NCBI GenBank assembly: GCA_001430745.1
Contig: KQ482057.1
Coordinates: 420,818-484,817 of the forward strand
Direction of reading: 5' to 3'
Origin: Auxenochlorella pyrenoidosa
Taxonomy: Eukaryota; Chlorophyta; Trebouxiophyceae; Chlorellales; Chlorellaceae
Length of the DNA: 64,000 nucleotides
Positions within the stretch are counted from its first letter, which is position 1; each line of letters opens with the position of its first letter. Positions 48,029 to 60,084 of this stretch are shown here, piece by piece. The notes beneath the pieces are model-generated. The model did no database searches. It had not been told where the DNA came from and worked only from the letters and a program-made list of their open reading frames with translations. Made by a program: the position numbers and the translations under genes.

Positions 48029-48341
48029 AAGGGGGAAAGGGTTACAAATGCATTGCGTGCTCCCGGGTGCTGGCGGGAGCGGGAGGCCAGGATGGCAGCC
48101 CCGCGGCGGGAGCTTCCGCCATTCCTTGCCAATTTGTGCTCAGCAGCCATGCTGGGGTTCGGGTAGGGCTGGCGCCTTATGTTAAATTATAGCGTTAGGA
48201 TTATTATACTAACTTACCGGAGTTCACGATCAGAACTGGCCCTATGGTTAGCACCCTGCTAAAACTTTACGAAAGTGCAGAAAAATCGCTCTAGAAGCTC
48301 CTCCGCGCGCAGTGCTGTAATAACAAAAGAAAACCAACCCG

Positions 48342-48363
48342 GCGCAGCTCAAAATTGAGCTGC
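48342..48363. repeat. 10-bp inverted repeat with AA spacer
   Basis: CGCAGCTCAA, AA, TTGAGCTGCG: perfect arms, lying at the edge of an AT-richer stretch (about 48180-48340) that stands out from the surroundings. Confidence 0.85.
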
Positions 48364-48428
48364 GAATGGCGTGCTTGAAATTCTGCAACCTTCAGCCCCC
48401 CGGCTGCCGCCGCCACTAGCTCAGGCGT

Positions 48429-48471
48429 GTTTGCTGCCGCCCCTGCCGCCCCTGCCGCCCCTGCCGCCCTC
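48429..48471. repeat. CTGCCGCCC tandem repeat
   Basis: Four to five head-to-tail copies of a nine-base CTGCCGCCC unit upstream of the BBE-like gene. Confidence 0.85.
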
Positions 48472-48676
48472 CACAGCGCTGACACAGCCCTCCATGGTGC
48501 AGCAAGGAAGCTTATGCGCATGTGTCGCCAGGCAGGATAGCCAGCCAGCGCGCTGCAGCGCCTTGTTGGCGTGGCGCCAGGCAGCCGCTCAGCATGGCCA
48601 GCCAGCGCCTTGCTGATGTATCGAGCGTCGAAGATCGTTCCATTATCGATCGCAGGCAGCTGTACACACTGTCGCG

Positions 48677-51600
48677 ATGCTCCGCTTCGAGTTGCCTTGC
48701 GGGTGGGCGATTGTAAGCCTGCTTCTCCTGCAGTCTACTTTTGGCGCTGCTCGCGCAGAAGGTCTTGCAAACAGCAGTGGTGCATACCATAGCAGGGGTG
48801 CCTTCTCTGAGCCCAACTTCAGGGCGTGCCTGGAGAGTGCCGCCAAAGCGTCTGGGGATGGTTCGGAAGCGCTTACCCTCGTCTTTCCCGACGATCAAGG
48901 CTACGAAGACGCTCGACGGTGAGGTTGGGAAGAAGATGCACAAGAATACAGTCTACTCGCCTGTTGGCGGGCCAGGAAATGCCACGGTGGAGCAGCCAGT
49001 TGCAGTGCTGCCAGCATCCAGTGGATACCCTCCCCCCCGCACCAGTCGACATCAATGTGGCAGGACATTTGGAACCTCGACATCTGCCCTCTGCAGAGAG
49101 AACTGTCGGAATCAAGTGCTGGTACCTCGACCTCTCTCCCTTCTGCAGAGTGAACCATCGCTTCAATCCCTTGCCTCTCGCGGTGGTTTATGCAAAGAAA
49201 GCACAACACGTGCAGGTGTGCGCCTGTCCAGCAGGCTTTCTGATGCAACGGTTGCTCCACTTTTCTGAAGCCTCCAGCGCTGGGCTGGGTTGGAACTGCG
49301 CCGCTTTGCGGTTAGTTCAACAGTTTTCAGACATCCCCCATCCCCCCATTCCATGCCAACTCGTGCAGGCAGCAGTTGCCTGTGGACGCACCTGGCATGT
49401 CCCTGTTAGTCCTGCCTCTGGCCGGCATAGCTATCAAGGTATGTCAGTCCAGTCCGGCGGGCTCACCGTGGACCTGAGCAACATGACCCAGGTGTTGACA
49501 GGGGAAGGGGGGCAGGAGGGAGAGGTTTGGAGGCTCTTGTACTGGTTGCACTGCCATCATCTGCTCTGCCTCTGCTGTCCTGCACTGCAGTGGCACTGCA
49601 GTGGCATTTGCTCTGCTCACCCACCTGTGCATGAGCCTGTGCCATAGATGGGGTGCCTCATGACCTTGAATAGGCGTCACTCATTGTGCTGCTCCGGTTG
49701 CGCACTGTAGATTGACATTGATGTGGCCAAAGGGGAGGTTTTGGTGGGGCCAGGCGTGACGGGCGGCATGCTCACAACTGCCCTGCACTTTGAAGGCCCG
49801 CCAGGCGCGGTTTTCCCAACCGGAGTCTGCCCCTGGGTCGGCGTGTCAGGTGCTGGGCAGCTCGCGCACTGCCACAGACACTGCTTGTTTGCACTGCTAT
49901 GGATGTGGAGCCCAGCCTCAGAAGGAGGCTGGTTGGGATCAGTGTGACCTGTCATGTCAGCCCACTCCATGCTTCAGGATTCACGCTTGGCGGCGGCATC
50001 AGCTTGCTTGGCCGCTTCCTTGGACTGGGCTGCGACCAGCTCCTGGGTTTGGAAATGGTGACCGCTGCCGGGGAACTCATTGTTGCCAGCAAAGGTGAGC
50101 CTGTCGGCCTAAGTTGCCATGCACAGAAGGTATTTTTGAGCCCTCACGGTTGCCTGCCCGCCACCTCACTTGGCTGGCTACCTCTGCCAACCCGCCTGCG
50201 CAATGGCTGCCCGGCTACAGCGTGACTGTTTCAACTCTTGTCTGGTAGCCTGCCATCCTCCCTGCATGCCTGTGTAAGCACCTACCTGCCGCTTGCCTGC
50301 CCGGCTAACCACCCCCACCTACCTGCCTCTCTGCCTGTGTACTCACCTGCCTGCCCACCTACGTGCCTGCCTGCGTGGCCTGCCTAAGCACCCACCCACC
50401 TGCCTTCCTGCCTGCCTACCTGCTGAACCATCCACCCCCCTGCCGGCCGGCGCGCCGTGTCTGTGACAATCATAACGTTTTTTGTTTGCTCCAACCTTCC
50501 TGCAGCCAACAATACTGACCTGCTTTGGGCTTCTTGTGGCGGTGGTGGGGGCAGCTTTGGCATAGTCACACAGTTCAAATTTAGCCTGCGGACCTTGCCA
50601 GACAATGGCAGCATCACACAAATCATCATGAGCTTCTCCCCAGGCGTGAACAACACAGTGGCAGCGTTTGAGCGGTAGGCTGAGCAGACTTTTGTGGCAG
50701 CAGGTGCAAGTATGTGACGCACATTTTTTATGTTAACACAGGGCGATTTTGTGCTATTCCTGATCCCTTACAGAAGCTTTGGTGTTGTCTCCCCTGCATG
50801 CAGATTTCAGGACTGGATGCCTGGCATGGATAGGCGGTTCGGTGCATTCATTGATTGGTCAAGTGGCGCGATGCATCTGAATGTGAGTAGTGGTAGTTGC
50901 ACAAGCTCTGTTCATAGAATCCAGCCGTGCTCCAGCGTCCACGGCTCTGGCACACCAATCGACCTGTGCCGCCGAACGTTGCAGCTTGTTTTCATCGGAC
51001 GCAAAGATGAGGCACGCAAGCACGTGGAAGCTTCAGGGTTGCTTGAACTTCCAATGGACGACGGTGGACCAACCTTCATCCAGCTGCCATCCTACTGGAA
51101 CTGGTTGAAAATTTCGGTATGTGGAATTAGCAAGACAGTTGCCTTGCTGGTGGGCAAGAAAGGCAAGGAGGCTTGTCAGTTTTCTTGGCAACCATGCCCC
51201 AGCATAGAGTCGTCCTCTGTTGTTTTGCTGCCATGACTGCAGTCGGAAAACATTTGGCTGCTTGAACCCCCACCCGATGTGACCGATGTGGATGAGTGGC
51301 GCCGCAAGGTGTTGCGGGGTGAGCCTGGCTACCGCGTGAACCATGGTGGCTATTCCGCAAAGTGGTGGCTGATGTCTCAGGTCAGTGCTTCTGTCTGCAT
51401 GCCTTGGAAAGGCAAAAAAAATGTGCTGTGCTGTGCACTGCAAGGCTGTGGCCCACCCCTGAGGGCTGAAAAATCAAGCATTGTTTGCAGACGCACATGA
51501 CAGAGCGCCTGCCTAAAGAAGCAGTCCAGGTAAGATGGCACAGTTGCAGGCACTGCCCGGCAGCCTGGCAGCTAACTGAGAAATCATCAACGCAAGCCCC

Positions 51601-53120
51601 ACCCGGGCACCTCACTGAAGCATACACCCTGGGGGGCCATGCGCTGTGTTACGGGTTAAACTAGCAGCGCACATCACCCACTCTCCCGGTCTCCAACTTG
51701 TCATCCACATCCTGCCTTGCAGAAGCTTGCGGAGTACATGGTTCAGATGAGCGCGAAGGACTCGGAGAACTCAAACTGGGGAAGCTGTGGCGTGGGAACC
51801 ACCTGCCCATCAGGTGAAACAAAAATTGCCGCCTGTGCTGACTGTTGCAGAGCTCGCCCGGCTGGAAGCTGTACTGGTTGAATGTCCCTTGCCAGAGACA
51901 CCTGTGTGCTACTTGCCCATGCCTACCGCCCGATTGCCTGCTCGTCCGCTCATCTAGCTCCCGCTGTGCACATCTTCCCCTGACTGCCATCTGCCCCTAC
52001 ACCCACTTTCCCCTACTAGCCAGCCAGCCTGTGCCCCTCTGCCTGCCTGCCTACTTGCTGCACGCCAACCCACCTGCGCGCTCCCCTGTGTGTGGTGAGA
52101 CTGCTCAGATGTTGAGGGTTTGGATGATACCAACCTGACACCTGGCCTCTCACATTGTCTGCCTGAGCATGCCCTGATGCAGAGATGCCCAGCAAGTTGT
52201 CTCAGGCCATGAGCGTTGGGCTGGCTAGCCGCTGGATGGTGACACCTGCCAATGTGTCCGCTTTCTGGCCAACCCTGCCTCCAAAATTCAACATCTGGTT
52301 TTGGGTGCTTGGCGGGGTCATATCCGATGTAGCACCATCAGATACCGCGTTTTTCAATCGCAATAGCTGGTGAGTGGAAAACAAGGAGCATGCCTCTGCT
52401 GCTCTTTGAAGAACCCCCTTGCCCCATACATGCCTTGCACGTGGCACGTGACATGTGCACCCTGTGCGCCCACTTGCTCTGCCCATTGTGCAGGTTTGTG
52501 GTTGAGGGGAGCCTGCAGCTCAACCACATGAAGGATGAGCTGGAGTTGCCTACCGCTGACGAGGCGGCTGGCTATATCAGCATTGTCAACCGCTTTGCTG
52601 AGTGAGGTCTCGGCTAGTGCACGTTGTGGTCGAGGTCGCAATCTTACACTTGGCAGCATTGCGGCAGGAGGCCGCATTGCATGAGCACATTGATGGTGTC
52701 GCCGCCTGGCCATGGCCCACCCGCCTCACACATTCCCTTGCTCGTCCCCCTCAGGTTACTGGACCCATATCTCCCCACCCGCAAGCCAGGTTATGTCAAC
52801 TACCTGAACCCGCCAGCCGCTACGTGGAGGGAGGGCTATTGGGGCGACAACTACCCACGCCTGCAGGAAGTGAAGGAGCGGTAAGAAACCACTAGTTTGC
52901 AGAGCCAGCATGTGCCGATATAAATTGCCGATCGTCTTCAGACAACTTCTTATCAACTTAACCCTAGTTCTCAAGCCATGTTGCATTGCCTTGCGGTCTG
53001 CGCCCACCACTCTGCCGCAGGTATGACCCACTGGGCGTGTTTTTCAAACCACAGACTGTGGAGCCAGCTCCTCCAGCAGCAAGCGCTGACTTGGACGGAC
53101 ACCCCACTGTGGTGGCCTAG
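48677..53120 (+). CDS. Secreted berberine-bridge-enzyme-like FAD oxidoreductase
   Basis: Fifteen exons: 48677-48918, 49149-49215, 49369-49491, 49711-49849, 49978-50094, 50506-50674, 50804-50882, 50985-51116, 51243-51380, 51491-51529, 51723-51813, 52183-52369, 52494-52601, 52755-52880, 53021-53120; 618 residues. A signal peptide (about 1-28, hydrophobic AIVSLLLLQ, AARA site) sends it to the secretory path. The PCMH FAD domain has RFNPLPLAVVY, SGRHSYQG, GPGVTGG, GVCPWVGVSGFTLGGGIS and GGGGGSFGIVTQF; His in SGRHS and Cys in GVCPW match the two residues that hold FAD covalently. The C-terminal BBE domain has YVNYLNP, YWGDNYPRLQEVKERYDPLGVF. Such enzymes oxidise sugars, alcohols or alkaloids using O2 and make H2O2; the substrate here is unknown. 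The family's usual SGGHS is SGRHS. All introns are GT-AG. Confidence 0.9.
50221..50440. repeat. CCTG/CCTAC-rich degenerate repeat in BBE-like intron 5
   Basis: About 220 bp made of many CCTGCC, CCTACC and CACC units with no clear period, inside the intron before exon 6. Confidence 0.7.
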
Positions 53121-53599
53121 GTGGAGTTGCTGGACTGCACTTACACTTGCGATTCAAACGTTGTTGTTTGGGCAGCAATACAGGAGATACCCTTTTGGCA
53201 CAGGGCGGTCCCCACGGCGATGGCCCTTCCCCTCATACACACCTCTGCACAACCAGACCTGCTCATATGTACATCTGTACAGAACCCCACCCCAGACTGA
53301 AACCAGACGCCCTCCACAAGCCCTCCACCCCTCTCACATGTGATGTACATCTCCTTTCACACCACCTCTGCCGATATGCTAAAAGAAACCGGCGCCGCGC
53401 CTATAGCGCGTAATCCCTCTTGCACGCTTCTTCCTCATACTATAAAAAGACTGTTCATCGCAGCAGCCGTGCATCTGCAGCGCCGGACGCGCGAGGCAAG
53501 ATGCTGGCGGGTTGCAGGAGAGCCGGCCAGGCACATGTGCCACGCAAAGTGCTGCTGCTCCCGCCTGCCTGCCGTTGCCGCCGCCGGCGCCACCGCTGC

Positions 53600-54340
53600 A
53601 GCACACCGCCGCTGCAGCCGCCATGATTTAACACAGTGCCGTCCCCGGCAAGGTGCCTGGAGCCTGAGCTCGAATAGCGGACCGCGGAGAGCTGCGCTGC
53701 CGCTAGCACTCGCTGGCTGCTGGCAAACATTGCTGCCGGCAGCGCCAGCTGCTGCAGGCTGCACAGCCATGGGCCGCCTGGCAACTGCAAGCCTGCCAGC
53801 GCCGGCGCACTGCCTAAGACATGCCAGCACATGCGGTTCAGCTGCTTCAGGCTGCCCAGCACGCTGAGCACAGTGGGCACGCTGGTAAGGTAGTCCAAGC
53901 GGCTAGGTGTGTTAGCTGCGTGAGAGGCTGCAACATCAACCCCAGCGCCGCTGCGGCACTGGCCGCCTCTGCCTCCCACACCTCACGAAGCAGCTTGGAG
54001 TGGTGGTGATGCACAGAGCACTCAGGTTGTGCATCAGGCCAGGCAGGCAGGCGGTGGCAGCTGGCTGCAGTTGTCCAGGCACAGCTGCTGCAGGGTTGTC
54101 AGGCGGGTGAGGGCGCCAAAAAAGCCGGGACTGGCAGTGTTGAAGGAGGAGAGGGAGGGGCGGCGCAGCTTGCTGAGATAAAACAGCTGCAAACAGCGCG
54201 CATGCACAGGGAGGAGGAGAATGGGGAGGAGCACTGTTGCAAGGGCGGGGGACTCCCCTTCGGAAGCGTGATGGCACACGGTAGAAGGAGGGGAGCGATG
54301 TGAGTTATATTGTGGAGAGGAGGCAGGCAGCTGGGCACGC
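53600..54340 (-). pseudogene. Leucine-rich-repeat gene remnant
   Basis: On the minus strand, LRR-type segments appear in changing frames: FFGALTRLTTLQQLCLDNC (about 54140-54080), then after a shift LPGLMHNLSALCITTT (about 54050-54000), then SVPTVLSVLGSLKQLNRM (about 53890-53830) and GGPWLCSLQQLALPAA (about 53780-53720). The first two blocks are adjacent in LRR register but need a frame change over a span too short for an intron, and the first frame hits a stop. This suggests a decayed LRR gene, though an assembly error is possible. No ATG-led intact model was found. Confidence 0.5.
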
Positions 54341-54436
54341 ATGGGGGAGATAGAGCAGAGCTCTGTCAAGTGTGCATAGAGCAGAGAGGCAGCCAGTTGA
54401 GCATGCAACGGCTAAACAGTCACAAAACAGCAGCAC

Positions 54437-54492
54437 TGTGTGTGTGTGTGTGAGTGTGTGTGCGCGCGCGCGCGCGCGCGCGCGCGCGCGCG
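54437..54492. repeat. GT / GC alternating microsatellite
   Basis: GT units followed by about 28 bases of perfect CG alternation (54460-54492), then GTGCG. Lies upstream (minus strand) of the LRR remnant. Confidence 0.9.
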
Positions 54493-55265
54493 TGCGTATG
54501 TGCGTTGTGCGTGCGTGCCTTGGTTCGGGGCATACGGTGGTGGCCCTCGTGTCATCTTCACTACTTATGCACTTTTGTACCAGATCCATGCTCGGTTTCA
54601 GGGCGGCAGACAAGAAAACGTGGCAGACAAAATGAACAAGACAAACAACGCACTGAGTGACCAGGCATGCGGGGCCGCCATGCCTGGCATGATTTGCTGA
54701 GGAGTGCGGTCGTGGCCGCGGCGCGGCCCAGGCCAGACCCTCTTTCCCATTGGTTGAGCAGGTGCGCAGGGAGGGAAGGGCTATGGACAGGCGTGGGCAT
54801 CATGCAGCACTGCAGCGGTAGGGGTGGCGGGGAGCTCTTGCCCTTCCCAGAGCAGCATGCACTTGCAGCGTTGGGCGTCTGTGCGCGGCTCAGGAGCTCA
54901 AGGAGCCCCCGCATCCCCGGCGGCATGGCGGCCACTGCCCTTGGTCTTGCTGCTCCTGAGAGGGGTTCCGTATTGCCGGTGGACGGCCAGCGAGCAGGGC
55001 GGTCCCGCTGGACCGGGGGAGAACAAGTTGGCAGCCTGGCCTGGCTGCCTGACGGAGCGGGGGTGCTGCTTCCGCTCCGTATGTGCTGCTTCCGCATCCA
55101 TCTGAAAGTTCAAGCAGAGCAGGCCTTTTCTGTGCAGTTTTATCGGTGTACATGCGCATGGGATGCATTTAGACCGCCGCCTGAAAGTCCAATGGGGCTG
55201 CCGACCACTGCATTTCGCTGCCGCATCCTCTCTGCAGGTGTCGTCCTCCACAGGACTCGGGAGCC
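54493..55265. other. Region upstream of RPL29
   Basis: About 770 bp without a recognisable gene; contains the RPL29 promoter. No TATA box or other element could be assigned. Confidence 0.5.
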
Positions 55266-55919
55266 ATGGCTAAGTCCAAGGTGGGAAGCGGAGCAGCTCA
55301 CAAGTGGCTTCTATGCGTGTGCACGAGACCTGATGACGTGCACGCATTCAGTGCCTGGGGGGCCGTGAGCCATGAGCTTGAGTACTCGCGGTGGGCCATC
55401 GCTGGCAAATTCGCTGACGGCGGTTCGGGCATTGCTGTTGTGTGCCAACCTGTGCATGCTTTCTTGTATGTTGCAGAACCACACTGCGCACAACCAGAGC
55501 CGCAAGGCCCACCGGTGAGAGACAGGCGGGCTTTCAGCGACGGAGGAGGCGGCACTAAGAACTGCCTGTGGTCTCGCTGCGCCTTAAGCGCCGACCAATC
55601 ATAGCCCGAAAACCTTTCAACGTGCATTGGGCACTGCTTTATCAATCCCTGCAGCAACGGCATCAAGAAGCCCCAGCGCCAGCGGTACACCAGCCGGAAG
55701 GGGTGCGTTCAAGGAGCTGGTGGGAGTTGAGGTGTGGAGAGGCTAATGAAGCAGAACTGCCGCGCCAACAATGCACTGCAAGTCAGTGTGTGAAGTTGTA
55801 CTGCCTGTCCTCTCACCACCTCTTGCCTAGGTTTCCTGCAACCTTACAGTATGGACCCCAAGTTCCTGCGCAACCAGCGCTATGCCCAGAAGCACAACAA
55901 GCCGGCCGAGCAGAAGTGA
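55266..55919 (+). CDS. RPL29: 60S ribosomal protein L29 (eL29)
   Basis: Four exons: 55266-55280, 55477-55514, 55655-55702, 55850-55919 (TGA); 56 residues, the normal size for plant and algal eL29. The sequence reads MAKSK, NHTAHNQSRKAHR, NGIKKPQRQRYTSRKG and MDPKFLRNQRYAQKHNK across the four exons, each junction in phase. It is a small, very basic protein of the 60S subunit. The gene is too broken by introns to show as one open frame. First exon is 15 bases, like several neighbours. Confidence 0.97.
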
Positions 55920-55982
55920 GCGGCGCATCCTAGCCCTGGCATGGGTGCCGCCATGCTGAGACCCATGTGTTAGCACTTGCGG

Positions 55983-55987
55983 TGTAA
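55983..55987 (+). terminator. TGTAA polyadenylation signal of RPL29
   Basis: TGTAA 64 bases after the RPL29 stop codon, a good position for a green-algal polyadenylation signal. Confidence 0.5.
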
Positions 55988-56298
55988 CCATCTTTGCGAG
56001 AACAGCACCTATCCTGCGCAAGAGCAGGAGAGACTGGAAGGCAGCTTCGCTTGGTGATGTGCTTGCCACCCGCATCAGAGTGGCTGTGGCTGGTCTCACA
56101 GCATGGATGCCTGAAGCAGTCAGGCCTTGTTGAGGTCAATATGTTACAGGGCCAATGAAATGCGGAAAGGAAGACCTGGAATGAAAGGGAGCGCAAAAGG
56201 AGCGCAAAAACACAAAAGTTTGCGTGCAAGATGCACAGGCACAGACCGGAAAGGTGGTGCGCTTCCCAAAATGGCAGAAGCGGGGTGGAGCATTGGGT

Positions 56299-56734
56299 NN
56301 NNNNNNNNNNNNNNNNNNNNNNNNNNNNNNNNNNNNNNNNNNNNNNNNNNNNNNNNNNNNNNNNNNNNNNNNNNNNNNNNNNNNNNNNNNNNNNNNNNNN
56401 NNNNNNNNNNNNNNNNNNNNNNNNNNNNNNNNNNNNNNNNNNNNNNNNNNNNNNNNNNNNNNNNNNNNNNNNNNNNNNNNNNNNNNNNNNNNNNNNNNNN
56501 NNNNNNNNNNNNNNNNNNNNNNNNNNNNNNNNNNNNNNNNNNNNNNNNNNNNNNNNNNNNNNNNNNNNNNNNNNNNNNNNNNNNNNNNNNNNNNNNNNNN
56601 NNNNNNNNNNNNNNNNNNNNNNNNNNNNNNNNNNNNNNNNNNNNNNNNNNNNNNNNNNNNNNNNNNNNNNNNNNNNNNNNNNNNNNNNNNNNNNNNNNNN
56701 NNNNNNNNNNNNNNNNNNNNNNNNNNNNNNNNNN
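56299..56734. other. Assembly gap (436 N)
   Basis: Run of N between the converging RPL29 and PSY genes, just after the PSY stop codon on the minus strand. Any gene inside it is invisible. Confidence 0.99.
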
Positions 56735-56840
56735 AAGGGCGGGGGGCTATGGGAATCAAAATAAACAGCAGAGATCAGGTTCCGGAGCAAGATGGACGCG
56801 CTGTGTTCTCCAGGTGCAGCCAGCGCGGCGCCCCAGCCGC

Positions 56841-59151
56841 TCAATGCTTGGCCAGCGGCCGCATGCTGGCACGTGCGTATGCAGCGGGCAGAGAGATAAG
56901 CTTCTTCCACTTGGGCACATACGCACGCTGCGTGAAGTTGTTATAGTCGTTCGCCTGAATGGCGTCGAGGATTTGGCGGTACAGCACAAGCGCAGTCCTG
57001 CGGGGGCCAAGCGCACGGCGAGTGGAGGGAAATCAGATATACAAGTTCTGTTGGCTATAAACATGCGCCTGGAGAGGTGAGCAGGCAAGGTATGTAGCTC
57101 AGGGGTTTGACAGCAAGGCTGCAGCCCCGCACTCACCACACGGGCCACCGCGCCTCTCCATCCAGCAGGTTCACCCCTGCCTCAGCATCAGCGAATATCT
57201 GCACATTCCAAACATCGGACAGCAACATACATATGAGACAACGAGCTGCTCCAATCGCCTGGTGCAGTGGTGGGCATTTACCATGTTCAGTGTTGCTCTG
57301 CAGGGCTGGCTGCAGAAGCCTCAACAAGCCTTTTACCCACGGCATGTGCTGGACACTCGCACCTGCCGCGCCCGCTCTATCTGGAACTGCATGAAGGCGC
57401 GCCAGCGGTCGTCGATGCGGCCTGTGCTGGCTGCAAACAGTGTGCCATTGAGCACCTGCACCAGGGCATCGAATCGGGGAGGCTGTGAACCATGGCGGCA
57501 TGAGAACTGCTGCGTTGCAGAAGCTGAGGAGCCCATGAAAGACGTCAGATCCAGGCGTGCATTCCGTCGCACCCCGCGCGCTTACCTCATCCTCCCGGAT
57601 CTTGAAGGCGGCGAGCTCATCCAGCGGCACATAGATGCGGTTGCGCTGGCTGGCATCCTCGCCCACATCACGCAGAATGTTGGTCAGCTGGTTGGCAGTC
57701 CCAAGCGCCAGTGCGGCGCGGTACACACTCTCCAGCGGGCCCTGCAGGAAAGATTAAACGGGAATCAGGCATGCATAAAAGTGAGGTAAGGAGCAGGCCA
57801 TGCCAGGGGGCGCTGCACAAAGCGCTTGAACACCACTGCATTGCTCGACATGCTTTGTGCTCTCTTCGACTGCTCTCCTGTCCGCAGTACTTGTTGGCGG
57901 CTGCTCACCGTGTACGCCTTGTCCACACCCATCACAGGCACACTCATGAGCGCCACGGTGCCAGCAACACGGTAGCAGTAATCATAGAGCTCATCATAGG
58001 TTTCATACCTGCAGAGGACGTAAAACCAGTGCTCAGAGCGAGGCAGAGCGAAACCGCAGCAAACCTGGTATGCTTGCAACTCCTGCAAACCAAAGCCGAC
58101 AAACCTTCTGTGCACAGGCAAAGCTGAATTTGGAGGCAGCAACGCCTGCGCCCCCTCACCGGGACTTCACCAGGTCCATGCGCATGCCGCCAATCATGTC
58201 TCGGAAGGGCTGAATGTGCACTGGGAAGCGGGCGATGGTGTCGGTGAGCGCCGCGTCCAGTGCATCGTAGGGTCGCCCCTCAAACAGCGCCTCTAGCCGG
58301 TTCTCCCAGCGGTCGAGGGCCTGCAAACAGGGCTCGGGCAGGAGACAAAAAGATTTGGCGGTCCAGGTGCACCAGGCATACAAGCGTCTCGCGAAGTAGG
58401 CCTCGCCATTCCCTAGTGGCCGGCCTTCCTCAGCCTCCTTCTTCGGCGCCACTCTGGCTTACCGCTGGTGTGATGCGCGAGGCATTTGGTCCATCCACCA
58501 GTTCGTCTGTGCGCCTGTACTCAGAGGTGTCAGGCAGCGTGCAATGTGGGAGGAGGGCCGGCAAGCATGTTTCCCTGACAAAATGCAGCACAGCCACCGC
58601 GGCGCGGACCAGCCTCCAGATGCGCAGCATAAGCGCAACCTACCGACACCACACGTAGATGGCCCAGATCGCCTTGGCCTGCTCTGGCGTCATCAGCTGC
58701 GTGCCCAGGAAGAAAGTCTTGGCATACTCGCTGGTCACCTCGCCACACCTGCGGGGAAAATAGAATGGTGAGCACGCCGCACTTGGGAGGGTGGCCAGAC
58801 GGCAGACTTTTCAGGATGTGTGTTCAAACCTGTACTGATCCTGGACGACCACCATTTATCTTCTCCTCAGCAGGATGGGTTCTCAGCTAGGAAGCAGGTG
58901 GCAAAGGCAACGCACCTCTCGTAGGCCTGCTCCAGCTGCGGTCCCTGCCAGGCGTTGATGTTGCGTCGCTCGCCCGCCTCCCATGCCTCGTGTACCTTGA
59001 TCTGCTCCCACATTGCCGCCTCCTCCACCTCACGGCCAAGCAGCAGGTTCTTCTGCGCTGGGCTGGCGGGCGCCGAGGCCGTGACATTCTTCATGGGGGC
59101 AGGCGTGGCAGCGCTGGTGGTGGTCGACACTGCCTGCGCGCGCGCCGCCAT
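56841..59151 (-). CDS. PSY: Phytoene synthase, plastid
   Basis: Eight exons: 59151 (or 59439)-58916, 58748-58463, 58320-58160, 58008-57909, 57741-57586, 57455-57363, 57198-57137, 56997-56841; 416 residues from the ATG at 59151. It joins two geranylgeranyl diphosphates into phytoene, the first committed step of carotenoid synthesis, in the plastid. Seen: Ala/Ser/Thr-rich transit region, [19 protein letters not shown], first Asp motif [21 protein letters not shown], second Asp motif [25 protein letters not shown], and C-terminal [15 protein letters not shown]. An in-frame ATG at 59439 would add 96 residues; I prefer 59151 because the resulting length fits the family. Upstream is FAD6 in the same direction. 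Confidence 0.96.
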
Positions 59152-59439
59152 CCGACCGCTGCTCTGCTGCCCGCCAGCGGCCGCACACGTCGTGCGTCTG
59201 CTGCGGCGTGGGTGCGCCTGCACCTGCGGCGGCGGCAGCGTGCGGGAGCAGGTACAGGAGCGGTAGGCAGAGGTGGGCGTGAAGCGGGGCTTCCTAGCGT
59301 CGCCAAACGCGTAATGTGCACGGCCGAGAGGCGTTGCCGACCGCCCGCCGACAAAAGAAGGTAGGGAGATAGTGCCGCCCAGCCACAGCGGCGCCCCCTG
59401 TGCCTCAAATGCAGTTGGTTCGAAGACCAGTGGACCCAC

Positions 59440-60084
59440 GGCAGCCCACCTGTGCGTGCGCGGCGGTGCAAGCGCTGCTGCTCATAGCGTTGCGCAGCGC
59501 TCCTCCCACGTCTTAGATGCGGGGACACACCGATTCAAACGATGCAGCGAATCCGGCAGGCAGCAACCTGGCCCTGAAGGGGGGTGGGCTGCCGATTGCG
59601 CTGCGGCCACGCTGGGCCGGAGCTGGCACCGAGACGTTCCACTACCTGCCGCACGCAGCAACTGGTTGGCCGCCTGTCATATGAGTGTACACTTGGGAGA
59701 AGTGAGTATTGATGAGGGTAGCACGCCTGAACCATGGCTTAATGGATTAGAGCGCCGTTGGTCTACCACACTGCACCAACACCTCTCGACTGCCCTCTGC
59801 CCGACCAGGCCAAAAAAGAGCTGGTGCTCCGCCATCAATGCTGCGTTCATTTTACAGTGCAGTTGAGCCATGAAAGCGGTGGACACATGATGAAAGGAGG
59901 AGGGAAGGAACAGCAATGGGAAAGAGCAAGGAGGAGGAATTGGGTAGAGCGCAAGAGAGGCAGGGAAGACCCTAGATGGGGGGTGCACACATCAGGTTAT
60001 TCTCGGCAGCGGCGCACAAGCCGAGCCCGGGGGCAACTGCGGCCGGGTTGTTGGGCACGCAGCCCCCAACACGTTTTTCAGTTC
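59440..60084. other. PSY upstream region / FAD6 3' flank
   Basis: About 645 bp between FAD6 (stop at 60085) and PSY, both minus strand. It should contain the PSY promoter and FAD6 3' end. No light-response or core element could be identified by eye. Confidence 0.5.

Larger units (their letters stand above)
46669..48676. other. Gene-poor 2-kb region with repeats and gene fragments
   Basis: Between RPS3 and the BBE-like gene. It holds an F-box fragment (minus, 47246-47301), a possible orphan exon (plus, 47681-47847), a perfect hairpin (47880-47909), a poly-C run (about 48008-48028), an AT-richer island with an inverted repeat (48180-48363), and a CTGCCGCCC tandem repeat (48429-48471). Confidence 0.7.

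Noticed and set aside
59152..59439. N-terminal extension of PSY from ATG 59439
   Set aside because: In frame and open, but it would make an N-terminus about 96 residues longer than usual; kept only as an alternative start.
59735..59800. tRNA-like stretch (GGATTAGAGCGCC)
   Set aside because: No T-loop GGTTCGAATCC-type sequence or acceptor stem pairing; no tRNA was found anywhere in the window.
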